Source: Phaffia rhodozyma
Lineage: Eukaryota; Basidiomycota; Tremellomycetes; Cystofilobasidiales; Mrakiaceae
Direction: 5' to 3'
NCBI GenBank assembly: GCA_014706385.1
Contig: JACGZH010000004.1
Coordinates: 1,302,001 to 1,366,000, forward strand
Length of the DNA stretch: 64,000 nucleotides
Position 1 is the first letter of the stretch; each line of letters begins with the position of its first letter. The notes under the pieces are model-generated. The model saw nothing but the letters and a program-made list of their open reading frames with translations. It made no database searches and was not told the DNA's origin. Below are positions 12,722-23,171 of the stretch, piece after piece. The position numbers were made by a program, and so were the translations under genes.

Positions 12722-13278
12722 TATGTGGAAGCAGCAGCTACAACGACGAAGGGTTGTAAGGCCGAGAGAACGATGGGAGAAATAAGGAAGGAAGGAAGAA
12801 AAATAAGCGAGAAGGCAGGCGGGCAAAAGAGATGATACCTTTGCAGGTAATGTACAAATATTCCCTAATGGTCCGGAGACACAAGAGGAGTGTTCGGTTA
12901 TAGTTTGCAATCAGCAATTACTCGTACTCAGTTAAGACTTCAACGTATCGAGTTATACCCGGGCATATGGATGTCAGCCCGAACAGGCAGCCCAGAGCAA
13001 GGAGGTGCAACTTCTGATCGCACTTTGTTTCCTAATGAGTTTGTAGTGCGTATTGGATGACTTCATTACAGTGTTTTTGCAGTATCGCCTATTACACAAT
13101 CACAGTCAACTTTACCCAGATTCGTAGTTGTATTCGGTCGACTGTGTGATCTTTATCGCTCACCTTCTCTAATCTATAATCTCATTGAAACACTCCAACT
13201 CAAATCACACACTCTCCCTTCTATCACTTCTCTACAGCTTTCGTTCTCGTCTTCTCTATCCCGGACTGATCTCTCAAG
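12722..13278. promoter_or_regulatory. Divergent promoter, RluA gene and Med8-like gene
   Basis: About 560 bases between divergent start codons. An in-frame extension of the RluA gene's first exon up to 12910 is open but low in complexity, so I prefer the ATG at 12721. Just upstream of 13279 the plus strand is C/T-rich (13185-13275), which is common for fungal 5' leaders. No other feature is seen. Confidence 0.35.
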
Positions 13279-14496
13279 ATGGCCGATCTGTTACCATCAC
13301 CACCTCATCCATCGTTACAATACTCTTCGCTCTCGGTCGATCAGTTAGAAGCCCTTCGGTCATCAACCTCCTTGGCGCTTGTTCACTTGGAGGAAATGTT
13401 AAACATGTTACATTGGGGTGGAGAGAGTGCAGTTGCTGGATGGTGAGCGTTTCTTCCACTTGAACAGCTATAACCTTAATGTCCTTTTTCTTTTCCTTCA
13501 TCATCTCAAGTAGAACCAGGTCTTGAAAGCTGACTGCCATTATATGTTCCTGTATGGATTTGGATCACGCACGATCACTATTTCTCAACAGGCCAACCTT
13601 CCTATCATCATACCAAAAGATGCAACGACTCCTTGCCCAGCTAAATCATCATTTGTCTGTTGGTCAGCACGCATCAGATCATCATGATGGCCTGCTTGGC
13701 TCATCGATACCGTCATCATCCACATCAAGAGGGAGTCTTTTGAATAGACATGTGGTTCATCCTTACATACCTGCCGATGCAGCTGCTGAACCTTGGTTAC
13801 AAACTCTCCTAATGAATGAGGTGAGCACTTGTATCCTCTACTTTTCAAACTAAGACGTCCACTCAATCGGTACACATCGTTCGGCTTTGTATCTTCGGCC
13901 ACTCTTGCTCCTTCTTACACATCGTCGTCAATCAGCCTTCAACAGCAGCAACATCGTCTTCGACAGAACATTTGCCAGCCACAGGTACGATCGAGGAACA
14001 TGAAGCCCGAAGGCAACGCGCGACTCGGATCTGTGGTCTTCTCGTCGAGCAACACGACTGGCGCGGTCGGGTCGGAGCAGTAAAAGATGAGGATGAGGAC
14101 AATGAAGATGCCGAGGACGGCGAGGGTGATGAGGACGAGGATGAGGATGAGGACGGGGATGAAGACGGAGACGGGAAAGCAACTAACGCTACGGAAAGGG
14201 AAGTAACAGCGAGTCAAGAAACACAGCTACTTGGGAACAAGACCAAACCGGGTGACACGACAGAGCTTGCTGTCGCTGGCAACGGAGAAGCAGATGCGGA
14301 AGGGGAAGAGGAGGGCGATCCCGAGTCGGATACCGTCAGAAAGGATGAGGACAGCAAACCGAGCGAAAACGTCGTATCGGTGGATGCAGAGATGGTTGAT
14401 GTCAGACAAGAGGATGAGAACGTTGACGAAGATGATGAGGACGACGAGGATGAGGACATATTTGGAGACAAGGATGATGATATGTCAAACATATAG
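13279..14496 (+). CDS. MED8: Mediator subunit Med8-like protein
   Basis: Med8 is a head-module subunit of Mediator, the bridge between activators and RNA polymerase II. Three exons join in frame, 13279-13442, 13592-13820 and 13936-14496 (317 residues). Residues 1-60 hold the helix LSVDQLEALRSS and the following LVHLEEMLNML. Across the first splice the frame gives AGWPTFLSSYQKMQRLLAQLN, matching the W-P-x-F-L...QLN pattern of Med8 with its conserved Trp-Pro. Next is VVHPYIP, where the family has a VV-x-P strand, then AEPWLQTLL. A short helix with RRQRATRICGLLVEQHDW follows. The last 130 residues are a long Asp/Glu tail encoded by GATGAG/GAC repeats, unusual in length for Med8. The call rests on the first 180 residues; the tail alone is uninformative. 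The third-exon acceptor is my choice between two options. Confidence 0.6.
14077..14170 (+). repeat. GATGAG/GAC-rich acidic codon repeat
   Basis: An imperfect run of GAT, GAG, GAC and GAA codons inside the last exon of the Med8-like gene, encoding an uninterrupted acidic stretch. It is the kind of tract that expands and contracts by slippage. A second acidic run follows at about 14407-14480. Confidence 0.7.
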
Positions 14497-14772
14497 TATA
14501 GGTTTGATCATCGATTCGAGTATTCTCATGCTCCACAATAAGCGCAAGAGCATCTTTCACGTCCAACTGAGCCTCAACCTAAAAAGCATCGCGAAGACTT
14601 GTAAAGAACCAAAGCTATGAAACGCGCGAAATCTTTGCCAAGTTCAAAGTTTCTGATGGGACATTCATCTGACGCGTCCGACAATCCACAAAACTGTTTT
14701 CATCAATCCAACAACCATCATATCCTTTCTCGGTTTTATCTCATTCCATACCCTCCATCGTTGATTCTCAAG

Positions 14773-16107
14773 ATGAATTCACTCAGCCCGGTCAACGGTT
14801 ACTCCACCTCGTCTGGTCAGATCATCATTCTCAGTTTCCCTCCAAGCTACCTCTCCATCTGATCTTGTCCTTTTCTCACTTTCTAACTCACAGACGGTCT
14901 AGAATCCTCACTGTCCACCCTCAAGTCGATCGCGTCGACTGGATATGTCGATATCGAATGGTCTATTCTTAAACAAGCAATCAAGTCAAAACTTCACCAG
15001 AATGTGCAGCTATATCTCGCTCCCAGTACTCAGATCAGCGCTCAGCTTGAGCCTTCGCCATTTCCAAAATCTTCCCCTGTCGTTCCGTTTTCAGAGGAAG
15101 AAGAAGACAGAGAAAGGTCGAGCAGAAGCCCGGCCGATGTGACAACAAATTCAACAAACCTGTCAGTAAGAATGGGCGAATCTGCGGGAGTAGCAGCAGA
15201 TAACGGAACGGCTGAAAAGGGATCGAATGATGTGTCGTTAAGCGAACGACTAGGACCGATAGACGTCATTGGTGGACGAACGTTACCTGGAAAGGTCAAC
15301 TCGGAAGAAGCAGAGTTTATGGAATCCAGGGTGTCGAGGTTGTTAGATGAATTCGAGTCGTATGTTTATCATTCTTCTGTCTTGACAATTCGTTCGAGAG
15401 TCGAGGTTGCGGTCTCCGTCTCTTGTCAACTCGGCTAAAATTCCATCCTAAATCGTGGTGATGATTCAATCTAGTGACCCGCCGTTCACGATCCAGCGCC
15501 TGTGCGAAATTCTGGTAGACCCTCAATCGATTCATTCTAACCTAGGAAAACACATCCGAGCGATCGAGCGCACCCTGCTCGTCACATCTACCTTTCAACC
15601 TCCTTCTCCATCTAACAACAATTCGATTTCCACCTTTTTAACAAAAACAAATCCATCAAACGTCCCCGGTCATCCTATCTCTCCGAGAAACTCGTCAGCT
15701 CCATTGTTCTCACCAATCCCGTTTTTGGCGCTTCAAATGCCTCCCCCACAATCAGTCGATCCCGTCTCGTCTTCCACAGGGTCGAACGAACCGAACGAGA
15801 TGGTTGTTACTCGACCAATGAGCCCACTCAGTCTAGAACCTAGATCTGATCAAGAGATGACCGATATGAAAGAATCAGCAGTTCAGCCGTCAGTTGAAAC
15901 CGTTCGGCCGTCTATGCCGTTGGGCTTGGCGTCACGTTCGACCTCCACAACACCATCGGGGTTGATCGAACCCGACGAACTCAAAGTGGACGAGTTGGAC
16001 GCGGGTGTCATTCCTGATTCTCTTCCTCTTGTTTCCCCCTCTCTATCTCCATCTCCATCGAAACCGTCTTTGACATCGACATCGATATCTGAACTACCAC
16101 CATCACC

Positions 16108-16139
<32 letters not shown>

Positions 16140-16618
16140 CGACGACGATGTCTGCATCATCGACGATATCAGAACCATCATGCAACGTTACTTCCGACGA
16201 ACGGGCCGAGCAAGAGACCACGATAGGAGACCATCAACCAGCAGGCTCAAATACCAATCACCGTCATTTCTTGGCAAACAGGCCCGTCGCGCTAACCTCG
16301 ACGACATCTATTCCTGATGGCCCGCTCTTGGCTGGAGCCGCCTCTGGTGCGGTCTTAGGTGCCGTTTTAAAGGAAGACTCTGTCAGGCAGAGGTCACTCG
16401 GAGACGATGACGAAGATAATGATGGACAAGCGGAAGACGCAAAGAAGGTAAAACTCGATGAGGAACCTGGAACGGAGAGAGCGGATGGAAATGCGAAGGA
16501 GGAGGAGGAGGAGGAGAAATTAACTAGAGAAGAAGAAAGATTTGAGAGAAGCGCGTCGCCTGCTATCGATCCGTTGCGAATCAAGTCGACGGAAGGCGAG
16601 GAAGTTAAACGGGTCTGA
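14773..16618 (+). CDS. PSY4: Protein phosphatase 4 regulatory subunit 2 (PPP4R2/Psy4)
   Basis: A regulatory subunit of protein phosphatase 4, which in other fungi and animals directs PP4 to DNA-damage substrates such as phosphorylated H2A. Three exons, 14773-14815, 14894-15359 and 15475-16618, join in frame (550 residues). Exon 2 encodes LKSIASTGYVDIEWSILKQ and helices that match the start of the R2 fold. Exon 3 begins DPPFTIQRLCEILVDP and continues with a segment ending RAIERTLLVTST, the most conserved part of the family. The remaining 340 residues are disordered: Ser/Pro-rich, a polythreonine run and a Glu-rich end. A conserved-looking AGAASGAVLGAVL stretch sits near residue 445. The ordered part is close to the family's usual size, so the length is due to the tail. 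It follows the Med8-like gene on the same strand with 276 bases between. Confidence 0.85.
16106..16140 (+). repeat. (AAC)n microsatellite
   Basis: About eleven AAC/ACA units in the third exon of the PPP4R2 gene, read as a polythreonine run followed by Thr codons of other spelling. It is likely length-polymorphic between strains. Confidence 0.85.
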
Positions 16619-17447
16619 GAAGACAGAGACGAGCAGAGATGGATCGGCGTTCCCTTATCTTCCCTCGCCTATATCACTCTTGCGTTCTTGAAACTCTTGC
16701 TCAAATCATTCTGTATTCATTTTGATGTACTGTGTGGACTTTATCGATGTAAAAAAAGAGAAATCCCACCAAGGCCGATCAAGGCGCTGAAACGTTCGGG
16801 GTATTCGTTGGCTCATTCGTATCTTTTACGAATTTTCTTTAACATAACATGGGTTTGATTCATTGAGTACAAAACAAGAAACGCCAGTAGATAAAAGATA
16901 AGATATTCGAAAATCTCTGCTCGAGCCCAATAGAGAACGACAAGGTTGTAAAGAGAGGGAGAGAAGAAGCAAAAGATAGGTGAAGAGACGAGGAGAGGCA
17001 TAGGCAAGAAAGAGATATTAGAAGAAAACCCAAAACCATTGTACCAAATAGAGAAGAAGAAAGAGAGATAAGAGACACATGGAAGAAGAAAAAAAAGACC
17101 TGACAAGATGAAAGACACTAGACTTTTGTTACAATCGTAGAATATAGAAGACCCGGAAAAAAGAGTATATGTTTGGGAAGAATGCCGGATGTAGGATAAC
17201 AAGGAGATCAACGAAGGGCCAAGATGACGATGTCGATGAACGACGCGAAACGAATGATGAATGGTGTTGGCGTTATCAGAATCACCAAGACCTGTGCCGG
17301 ACAGGTCACACCCGATCCAATTGAATGTGAATGATATTCAACTCGATCTGAAGTGGTAAGACCAAACTATAAAAATATATGCAAGAACGAAGGAGGTCGG
17401 CAAAAATATTTAAACTCTGAAGGAGAACGTAAGCGGCAACGGCGTCC
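16619..17447. other. Convergent intergenic region, no gene seen
   Basis: About 830 bases between two convergent stop codons, so it should hold both 3' UTRs and terminators. The centre (about 16860-17200) is strongly purine-rich on the plus strand, giving a minus-strand frame of 132 codons full of Phe, Leu and Ser that I take as compositional. No repeat, RNA gene or domain is seen. Confidence 0.4.
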
Positions 17448-19400
17448 TTAGAACAGAATGGATTTGGCACTCCCAAAGAGGAAATGTGAACTGTTTACAT
17501 TCTTTTGACCGATCTATTTGGTCAAGATTGTCGACGGGCATAAAAGAAGAGAAGTGAGTTGACGTGCGCTATAATGAATGAGCACAAAGAAAGACACATA
17601 CGTAAACTCCATGCAACTGGACCTTTGTGCCCACTCGAGGGATCTCAACCTTGTTAAGCGCGTTCTCATGCAGATAGATCTTGACTTTGAGCGGTGCAGC
17701 TGTCAACATGTCTTGCAACCAGAATAGAATCAACTGCTTTGCATCTATAGTGAAGCACGCATAGAGCAAGATAGGAGATGATGATGGAGCAGAAGGACAC
17801 GTATATCAGTCAAGTTGTGCAGACAAAGCAGAACTCAAGAACATGTAGTTTTATTGAGAACTTACGGCCGTCTTGGACATCAATATATTTGTTTACGTTG
17901 CCGACCACCATGCCGAATGTCGATATTGGTGTTAGTCGTGAGATCTTCAGATTTGCCACATCTCGAAGATCGACATTGAGGAACGCGCTCCCAATTCCAG
18001 CCTTGATTGGGTAAAAACACATAGCAAGAAAAACTGATATAGGCGATACCTCGAACTAAGCTCGCGATAGAGAGTGACAAGAAACCCACCTTATAGTTCT
18101 CTCGATCACCATCCAACGCACTACCAAGCATCTGTAGGAACCACTGCTCGGACTCGTCCATTTCTTCGGGCGTGAGCAAGCCTACGGCAGCTTTCAATTT
18201 ATCTTCCAATAATGCAGGTCCCCAGCATTCTAAATAATTCCACACGATTATCCTGTCGCGCTGAGAGAGTTGCGGCCTGAGTCGGGATACGTAGTGATCT
18301 ATTCTTGAACGTAGAGAGATGCTCACAGCCGGAAAGGTCCCTTGAAGTGAAGGTTGAAAGATCGGCATATTTCGAAACTGAGTTCTGTAAATCTTAGGAT
18401 CAGTCTGTGCAGATTTGGATAGAGCCACAAGGTCGGACATGGTTAAAAGAGAAGCAGGTGGCGTGGAAGAGATCAATGTTGACGAGGAAGATGAAGAAGT
18501 CGCTTGGTTGATAGAAGAAGAAGAGGGTAGGGATAGTAATTCTGATGAATCAGGAGAGAGAAAAGTTGACGGATTGACTGTACGTGTGCTCAGGTCGGAC
18601 ATTGACCGTGTAGATGGTTTTGGTCTGACGAGTGATGAATCCATCAAGGAGGCCGGATGGAATATCGACGCCGTATTGGCATACTGAACGGAGGTCTGAT
18701 CGTGTGAGCCTGTCTTGGCATCAGTCCTCGACTGATGACTACTAGACTGCTCAAAGTAGTCAAGATCTGTGGTTTCTGATGAAGAAGTTAATGGCCGGGT
18801 GGATACATGGGGTTTCTTCAGTTTGGTAGGAAGTCCGTACGCGCTGGTAGCCATGGAAGGAAGCTTTTGAAGATTTTGTTTTGCCCAAAGGACGTATCCG
18901 GTCATATAACCCACCGTGGGATGGACTCCTTGAGACCAATAACCAGTGTTTGCCTTGGGATAATCTGCAATGTATCGAAGTGATCGAACATTGAGGTTCC
19001 GCATGATGTGAATATAACCACCTTTACATAACTCTATCAAGTCATGCTTTGTCCGTGGCTTCAATGGAGCCAACTGACGGGCCAGATGGATTGGATTCAT
19101 GTCGTACCGCAGAGGGACCGATTGAATCGTATTGCTTCTACAGCTGATCGACTGAGCTGTCCGACGGACTTGTTTCTGGACGGACATCTCTCTGATCTGC
19201 TTGTGCTGTGGGTGTTGAGTGCAAATCAGGAAGCGTAGCTTGGAAAGTCTCAACGCCGCTAGTCTAGGCGACCTCTTGGTCGAGTCGCGTAACAAAGCAG
19301 GTTACGCGTCGAGATAGTTGGTTACGGCTGACCAATCGTCGAGCTTCCGCAACCAGTATAACCTCTCTACAGTTTGCTCGTCCACATCCTTGAAAGTCAT
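17448..19400 (-). CDS. Unrecognised protein with OB-like C-terminal domain
   Basis: I do not recognise the family. Five exons join in frame: 19306-19400, 18090-19263, 18001-17866, 17744-17602 and 17513-17448 (537 residues). Residues 1-150 are folded and basic (VERLYWLRKLDDW, LRFLICTQHPQHKQIREM, HLARQLAPLKPR). About 200 Ser/Thr-rich residues follow. A helical block then has RIIVWNYLECWGPALLEDKL and LLTPEEMDESEQWFLQML. The C-terminal 115 residues alternate short strands: FLNVDLRDVANLKIS, ISTFGMVVGNVNKYIDVQDG, VKIYLHENAL, GTKVQLHGVYIGQ, FLFGSAKSI. That looks like an OB-fold barrel, as in nucleic-acid-binding proteins. The start is uncertain: upstream in-frame sequence exists but without an ATG. 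The first intron (42 bases, donor GTAACC) is weak, yet it restores the frame exactly. It lies 182 bases below the Noc2 stop on the same strand. Confidence 0.65.
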
Positions 19401-19582
19401 CGCTGTAATTGAGAGTGTTGGAAAGTCACCACAATCTGCGCACTCATCGTTGCCGTGGTCATTGCGCTGAAAGCAATCTTCCAAGAATCTCTATGACATG
19501 TCTCCACGCGCTATAAGTCTCGTGAGAATATCATATTCATAAAGAGTTTTCAACAGGATTTCCTTTCTCTTTTGATTCTCAT

Positions 19583-22500
19583 TCATCGTCCTCCATCTCG
19601 ATCTCTCCTTCCTCTTCGTCTTCATCCTCCAAATCGAATTCCCCTTCATCATCACTTCCTTCGTCGTCCTGTCCATCCGAATCATCTTCTTCAGGTCCTC
19701 GCTCTTCACGGGCGGCCTAGTGTATAGATCATATTCGATGGTCAGATTTTATCTTCACAAAAATTCAATGGCAACAAAACAAAATTCAACAGAACTAACC
19801 TTCTCAATCTCTCTCCTCTTAGCATCTCTGACCTTCTTCTGCAACTTCCAGAACTGTCCTAGTGGAGTACTGTCCACCTTGACGCCCTCCAAGAATCCAT
19901 CGACCTCTGATCTGTCGTTGGGTGCAAACTCTACCGACTTTCTCTTTTCTCCTACCCATTTGGCGTTCATGTCGATCTTTTCCAGCAACACCTTGAACAA
20001 GCCAGAAGCCTTTGCGTTCTTGGTTCCCTTCTTGACAAACCTCTTTAGGGAGCTAACAATAGGAATAGCAAGTTCAGGGAAAGCAATCGAGGTGGAAAGC
20101 TGAGCCTGGTGTTCCAAGAGAATGAATGCAATCTCCTCGGCTAGTCCATCCTGGTAGATTTTTGTTCGTGGGTAAGCTGTAGGAGCACGGATGACATATT
20201 CGAAATCGAGAGGCGAAAGTGTAGACGGTTTTGGTTTACTTGTGAACTCGGCCGAAGACAACGGCTCAAGAAGGGAAGGAGTCAAGGGAATGTAGGTGTT
20301 TGTGTGAGCGGAGAGGCGAAGAAGGGATCGAACCACGTGGAATCGGAGCGGGAAGTACCGAGACGTTGGGATCAGTCTGACGTGGCGTTGATTAAGGTGG
20401 CGAAAGCAGACATCAGTTCAATCATCGACATAAATGACACAAACTGCGCATACGTACCGAATGACACCAAGAGTGATCTGAACGAGCGGGTAGATCAAGG
20501 GCTGAAGTTCGCTCTCCTGCCCACCTCGGGCTAGTCGAGCGTCCCTGCTGCAAGCAGTCGACATGACCAAACACCAGAAGTCGATACAGTGAACAAATTG
20601 CCAGTTGTACACAGCCTTGTAGGCATCCTAATCGGAGAAACAAAGTAAGGCCAGATTCATCAGCTTCGGAGGACATATAGAAAGAACAAGTGGAAGGACA
20701 GAGAGAAAAACAAACAAACCTTAGACTGTACTTTGATCGAGTTCCTCAAGTGGACAGCAAGCTGTCGGATGTATCCGAAAGCATGTTGGTAAGCGGTCGC
20801 CGGATCGAGATTGTAGATCTCCGAGGCAGAGTTCTTCATCAGGTTGATAGCAGGGAGCGTGTGGACGGTTGTCTGCTTGCACGATCGAAGGAAAGTCAAG
20901 TACAGACCCTGTAGAGTGTAATTTCCGATGATCAAGTTGATAAGTCAATATTTGAACAGCCATGAGTCTTTGAGAAATTGGAACGACAGACCTTGAAGGT
21001 GATCTCACGAACACCCTCGTCCCCGTTCTGGACAAGCTTTCGAATAGCCAAGAAGGATGCGATTCGGACACTATCTGAAGCGGAGGACCATTGCTCCAAA
21101 AGCATCTACACCAATCCCAACAAACATTCAAATCGGATGAGTACCGTGTGTTGTGCATCCATGCAAAAAGACGAGTCACAGAGACAGACAAATACAAACC
21201 TTCAAGAGGTTCTTGACGATTTTTCGGCCACCGACGATCCAAGGAACCATTGCCTCTGCACCCTTCAAGCAAACCTTTAGCAATCCACCTCCTTCTTTGT
21301 CGTCTGGGAGCTGCTGAACGAGGTGCATCAAATTACTCATGTAACTCATGATCATCTTCATCAAAGCCGGCGGGGGCTGCTTGGTGAGCTTGAACTTGCC
21401 CGTTTGAGCGGACAACTTCAAAGGGAGATGGTGCGAGAGAAGCTGAGGGGTGTAGTGGAGTGTGGTTAGGATAATTTTGTTGAAGACTGTTTCATGACAA
21501 CAACGGCCGTCAGCTTGGAACCAACACAACTGATAAAAGTGAGACGTGGCACAGAGAAAAGAGGCTAACCAGAAGCGTCTTCAATCTCGTAGGCAAACGA
21601 TTGCGATGCCTTGTCCGAAGCATCAGAGTTGGAGTAGGCGGCCGCTCGGAAAGCCAGGTGTAACCTCCTCAAACTCTTGAGACTTCGTGTCTATGGCGAT
21701 GGATTATCGAGCGCGTTAGCAACTGAAGTCCAGGCGTGTTTTAGTAGGAAAGAGGACAAAACGACAACAAGGTCTGCTTACCTCAAGCATGTTCTTCTGC
21801 CATCCCTTAAGCATATCCAAAGTCACGACCTCCATTTCACCTTGTTCCTTCTTGGCCTTCTTGCCATTGAGTTGGCCCAAGATCTCTTCTTCTTCATCCT
21901 CATCCGAATCACCTCCCTCAAACTCTTCATATTCATCTTGCCCTAAAGGCGCTTCCTCCTCCTTCGCCTTTCCTTTAGAGGCAGCCTTCTTCTCGGCTTC
22001 CAGCTTAGCGGCCCTCTTCGAGGCCTTTTTCGATGGTGGAGGGGGGGTGCCAGAGTTGGAAGAAGTCGAGGCGCCAAACTCGAGGAGCTCCTTATCGTTC
22101 TCCTGTAGGTACTTGAAGAATTCGGGATCCGTTTTGGAGAGCTGAGAAAGAGCGTTGACGTGAGACTTCTCCATGTCTGAAAAAACAAGAGGTAGTAAAG
22201 ATCGGTTTCATGTTACATCGTAGCGCAATAGTATAAACAGACTGGAACAGCTTACCATCGAGATCATCAACTCCAGCGAAATCATCATCGGTATCGTTCA
22301 AATCCTCTTCGTCGTCATCATCAGAGTCAGCCTTGTTGGGAGCTCCTTCGTCCTGGATCATGAAGGTAAGATGTTCATAACGTCAACTCAAAAGATCTGA
22401 CTGCTTTGTCTAAGCTTCAACGCTGAAACGGATGAGAGTCACTTACGCCAGAGTCCTCCATGAAAGCAGCTCCCATGATGTCGTCTACGCTCTTTGGGTT

Positions 22501-22926
22501 CCTCTTCTTGTCATCTTCCTCAGCCTCACTCTCCTCCTCAGGCTCGTCCACGTCATCAACTCCCTTCTTGGCTCCAAACTCTCTGGCCTTTCCGGCCGCC
22601 CGTTTTTCTCTGCCCTCTATGAGCTTTCGAGATTTTTGGAAAGATCTTCGGGAAGATATGACCTCTTTGAGTTTGCCCGTTCCGGCGAACTGTTTCAAAA
22701 AGCAAGTGATCAAGGTTTAGAGAATCAGTCATGAATTCTTGACACGAAGGATGAGGCTGAAGGATCAACCTTTTTGAAAGATTTCTGTTGACATTAAGCG
22801 CGACGGCAAGCACAACGGAAGGGAAAAGTAACCAAGAGGCGCCAAAATAAAGGAGTGGGGTCAGAATCAATTGCACCTAGATTGTGTACCTATGTCTTTC
22901 TAATAGGAACTACTGACCTTGGCCAT
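19583..22926 (-). CDS. NOC2: Nucleolar complex protein 2 (Noc2)
   Basis: Noc2 pairs with Noc1 and then Noc3 to move pre-60S ribosomal particles from nucleolus to nucleoplasm. The start is split: a 9-base exon (22918-22926, Met-Ala-Lys) and a 15-base exon (22770-22784) precede [12 protein letters not shown] basic N-terminus and an acidic stretch ([15 protein letters not shown], then [16 protein letters not shown]) lead into the Noc2 domain, with the helical-repeat body spread over many exons. Conserved blocks include [28 protein letters not shown] and [21 protein letters not shown], the family's most recognisable strand. It ends [21 protein letters not shown] followed by an acidic tail and the stop at 19583. 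I count about ten introns. No break or missing block is visible. The 5' mini-exons rest on splice logic alone. Confidence 0.92.
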
Positions 22927-23171
22927 GATGACTCTATCTAGATACAGAAGCGTTCGTAGGTTGTGGAATCAAGCAGGGAAGAAAATGTTGTGGCCCAGAT
23001 GAAGTTTTGAGGTCAAATATCGATGTGGCGAGGCGAAAGCTGTGCAACGGATTTCCCCGGCCTGTATGCCTTGTGCCTTGCCTTCTTCCGTCTGATCTGT
23101 ATCCTCTCTCCATCTCTCATCTCTCTTGCTTTCCACCGCCCATATCCATACCTTCTTCAACGATTGATAGC

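Noticed and set aside
15883..16221. Valine-rich minus-strand frame
   Set aside because: Antisense of the (AAC)n tract and surrounding coding sequence of PPP4R2; the valine run is the complement of the threonine codons.
16813..17211. 132-codon hydrophobic minus-strand frame that could pass for a membrane protein
   Set aside because: It is the complement of a purine-rich stretch, which gives Phe/Leu/Ser codons automatically; there are no splice-consistent neighbours and it lies between convergent 3' ends.
19263..19484. Upstream extension of the OB-like gene to 19484
   Set aside because: The frame begins with TTG, and a stop lies three codons upstream; the first ATG in frame is at 19400, so I start there.
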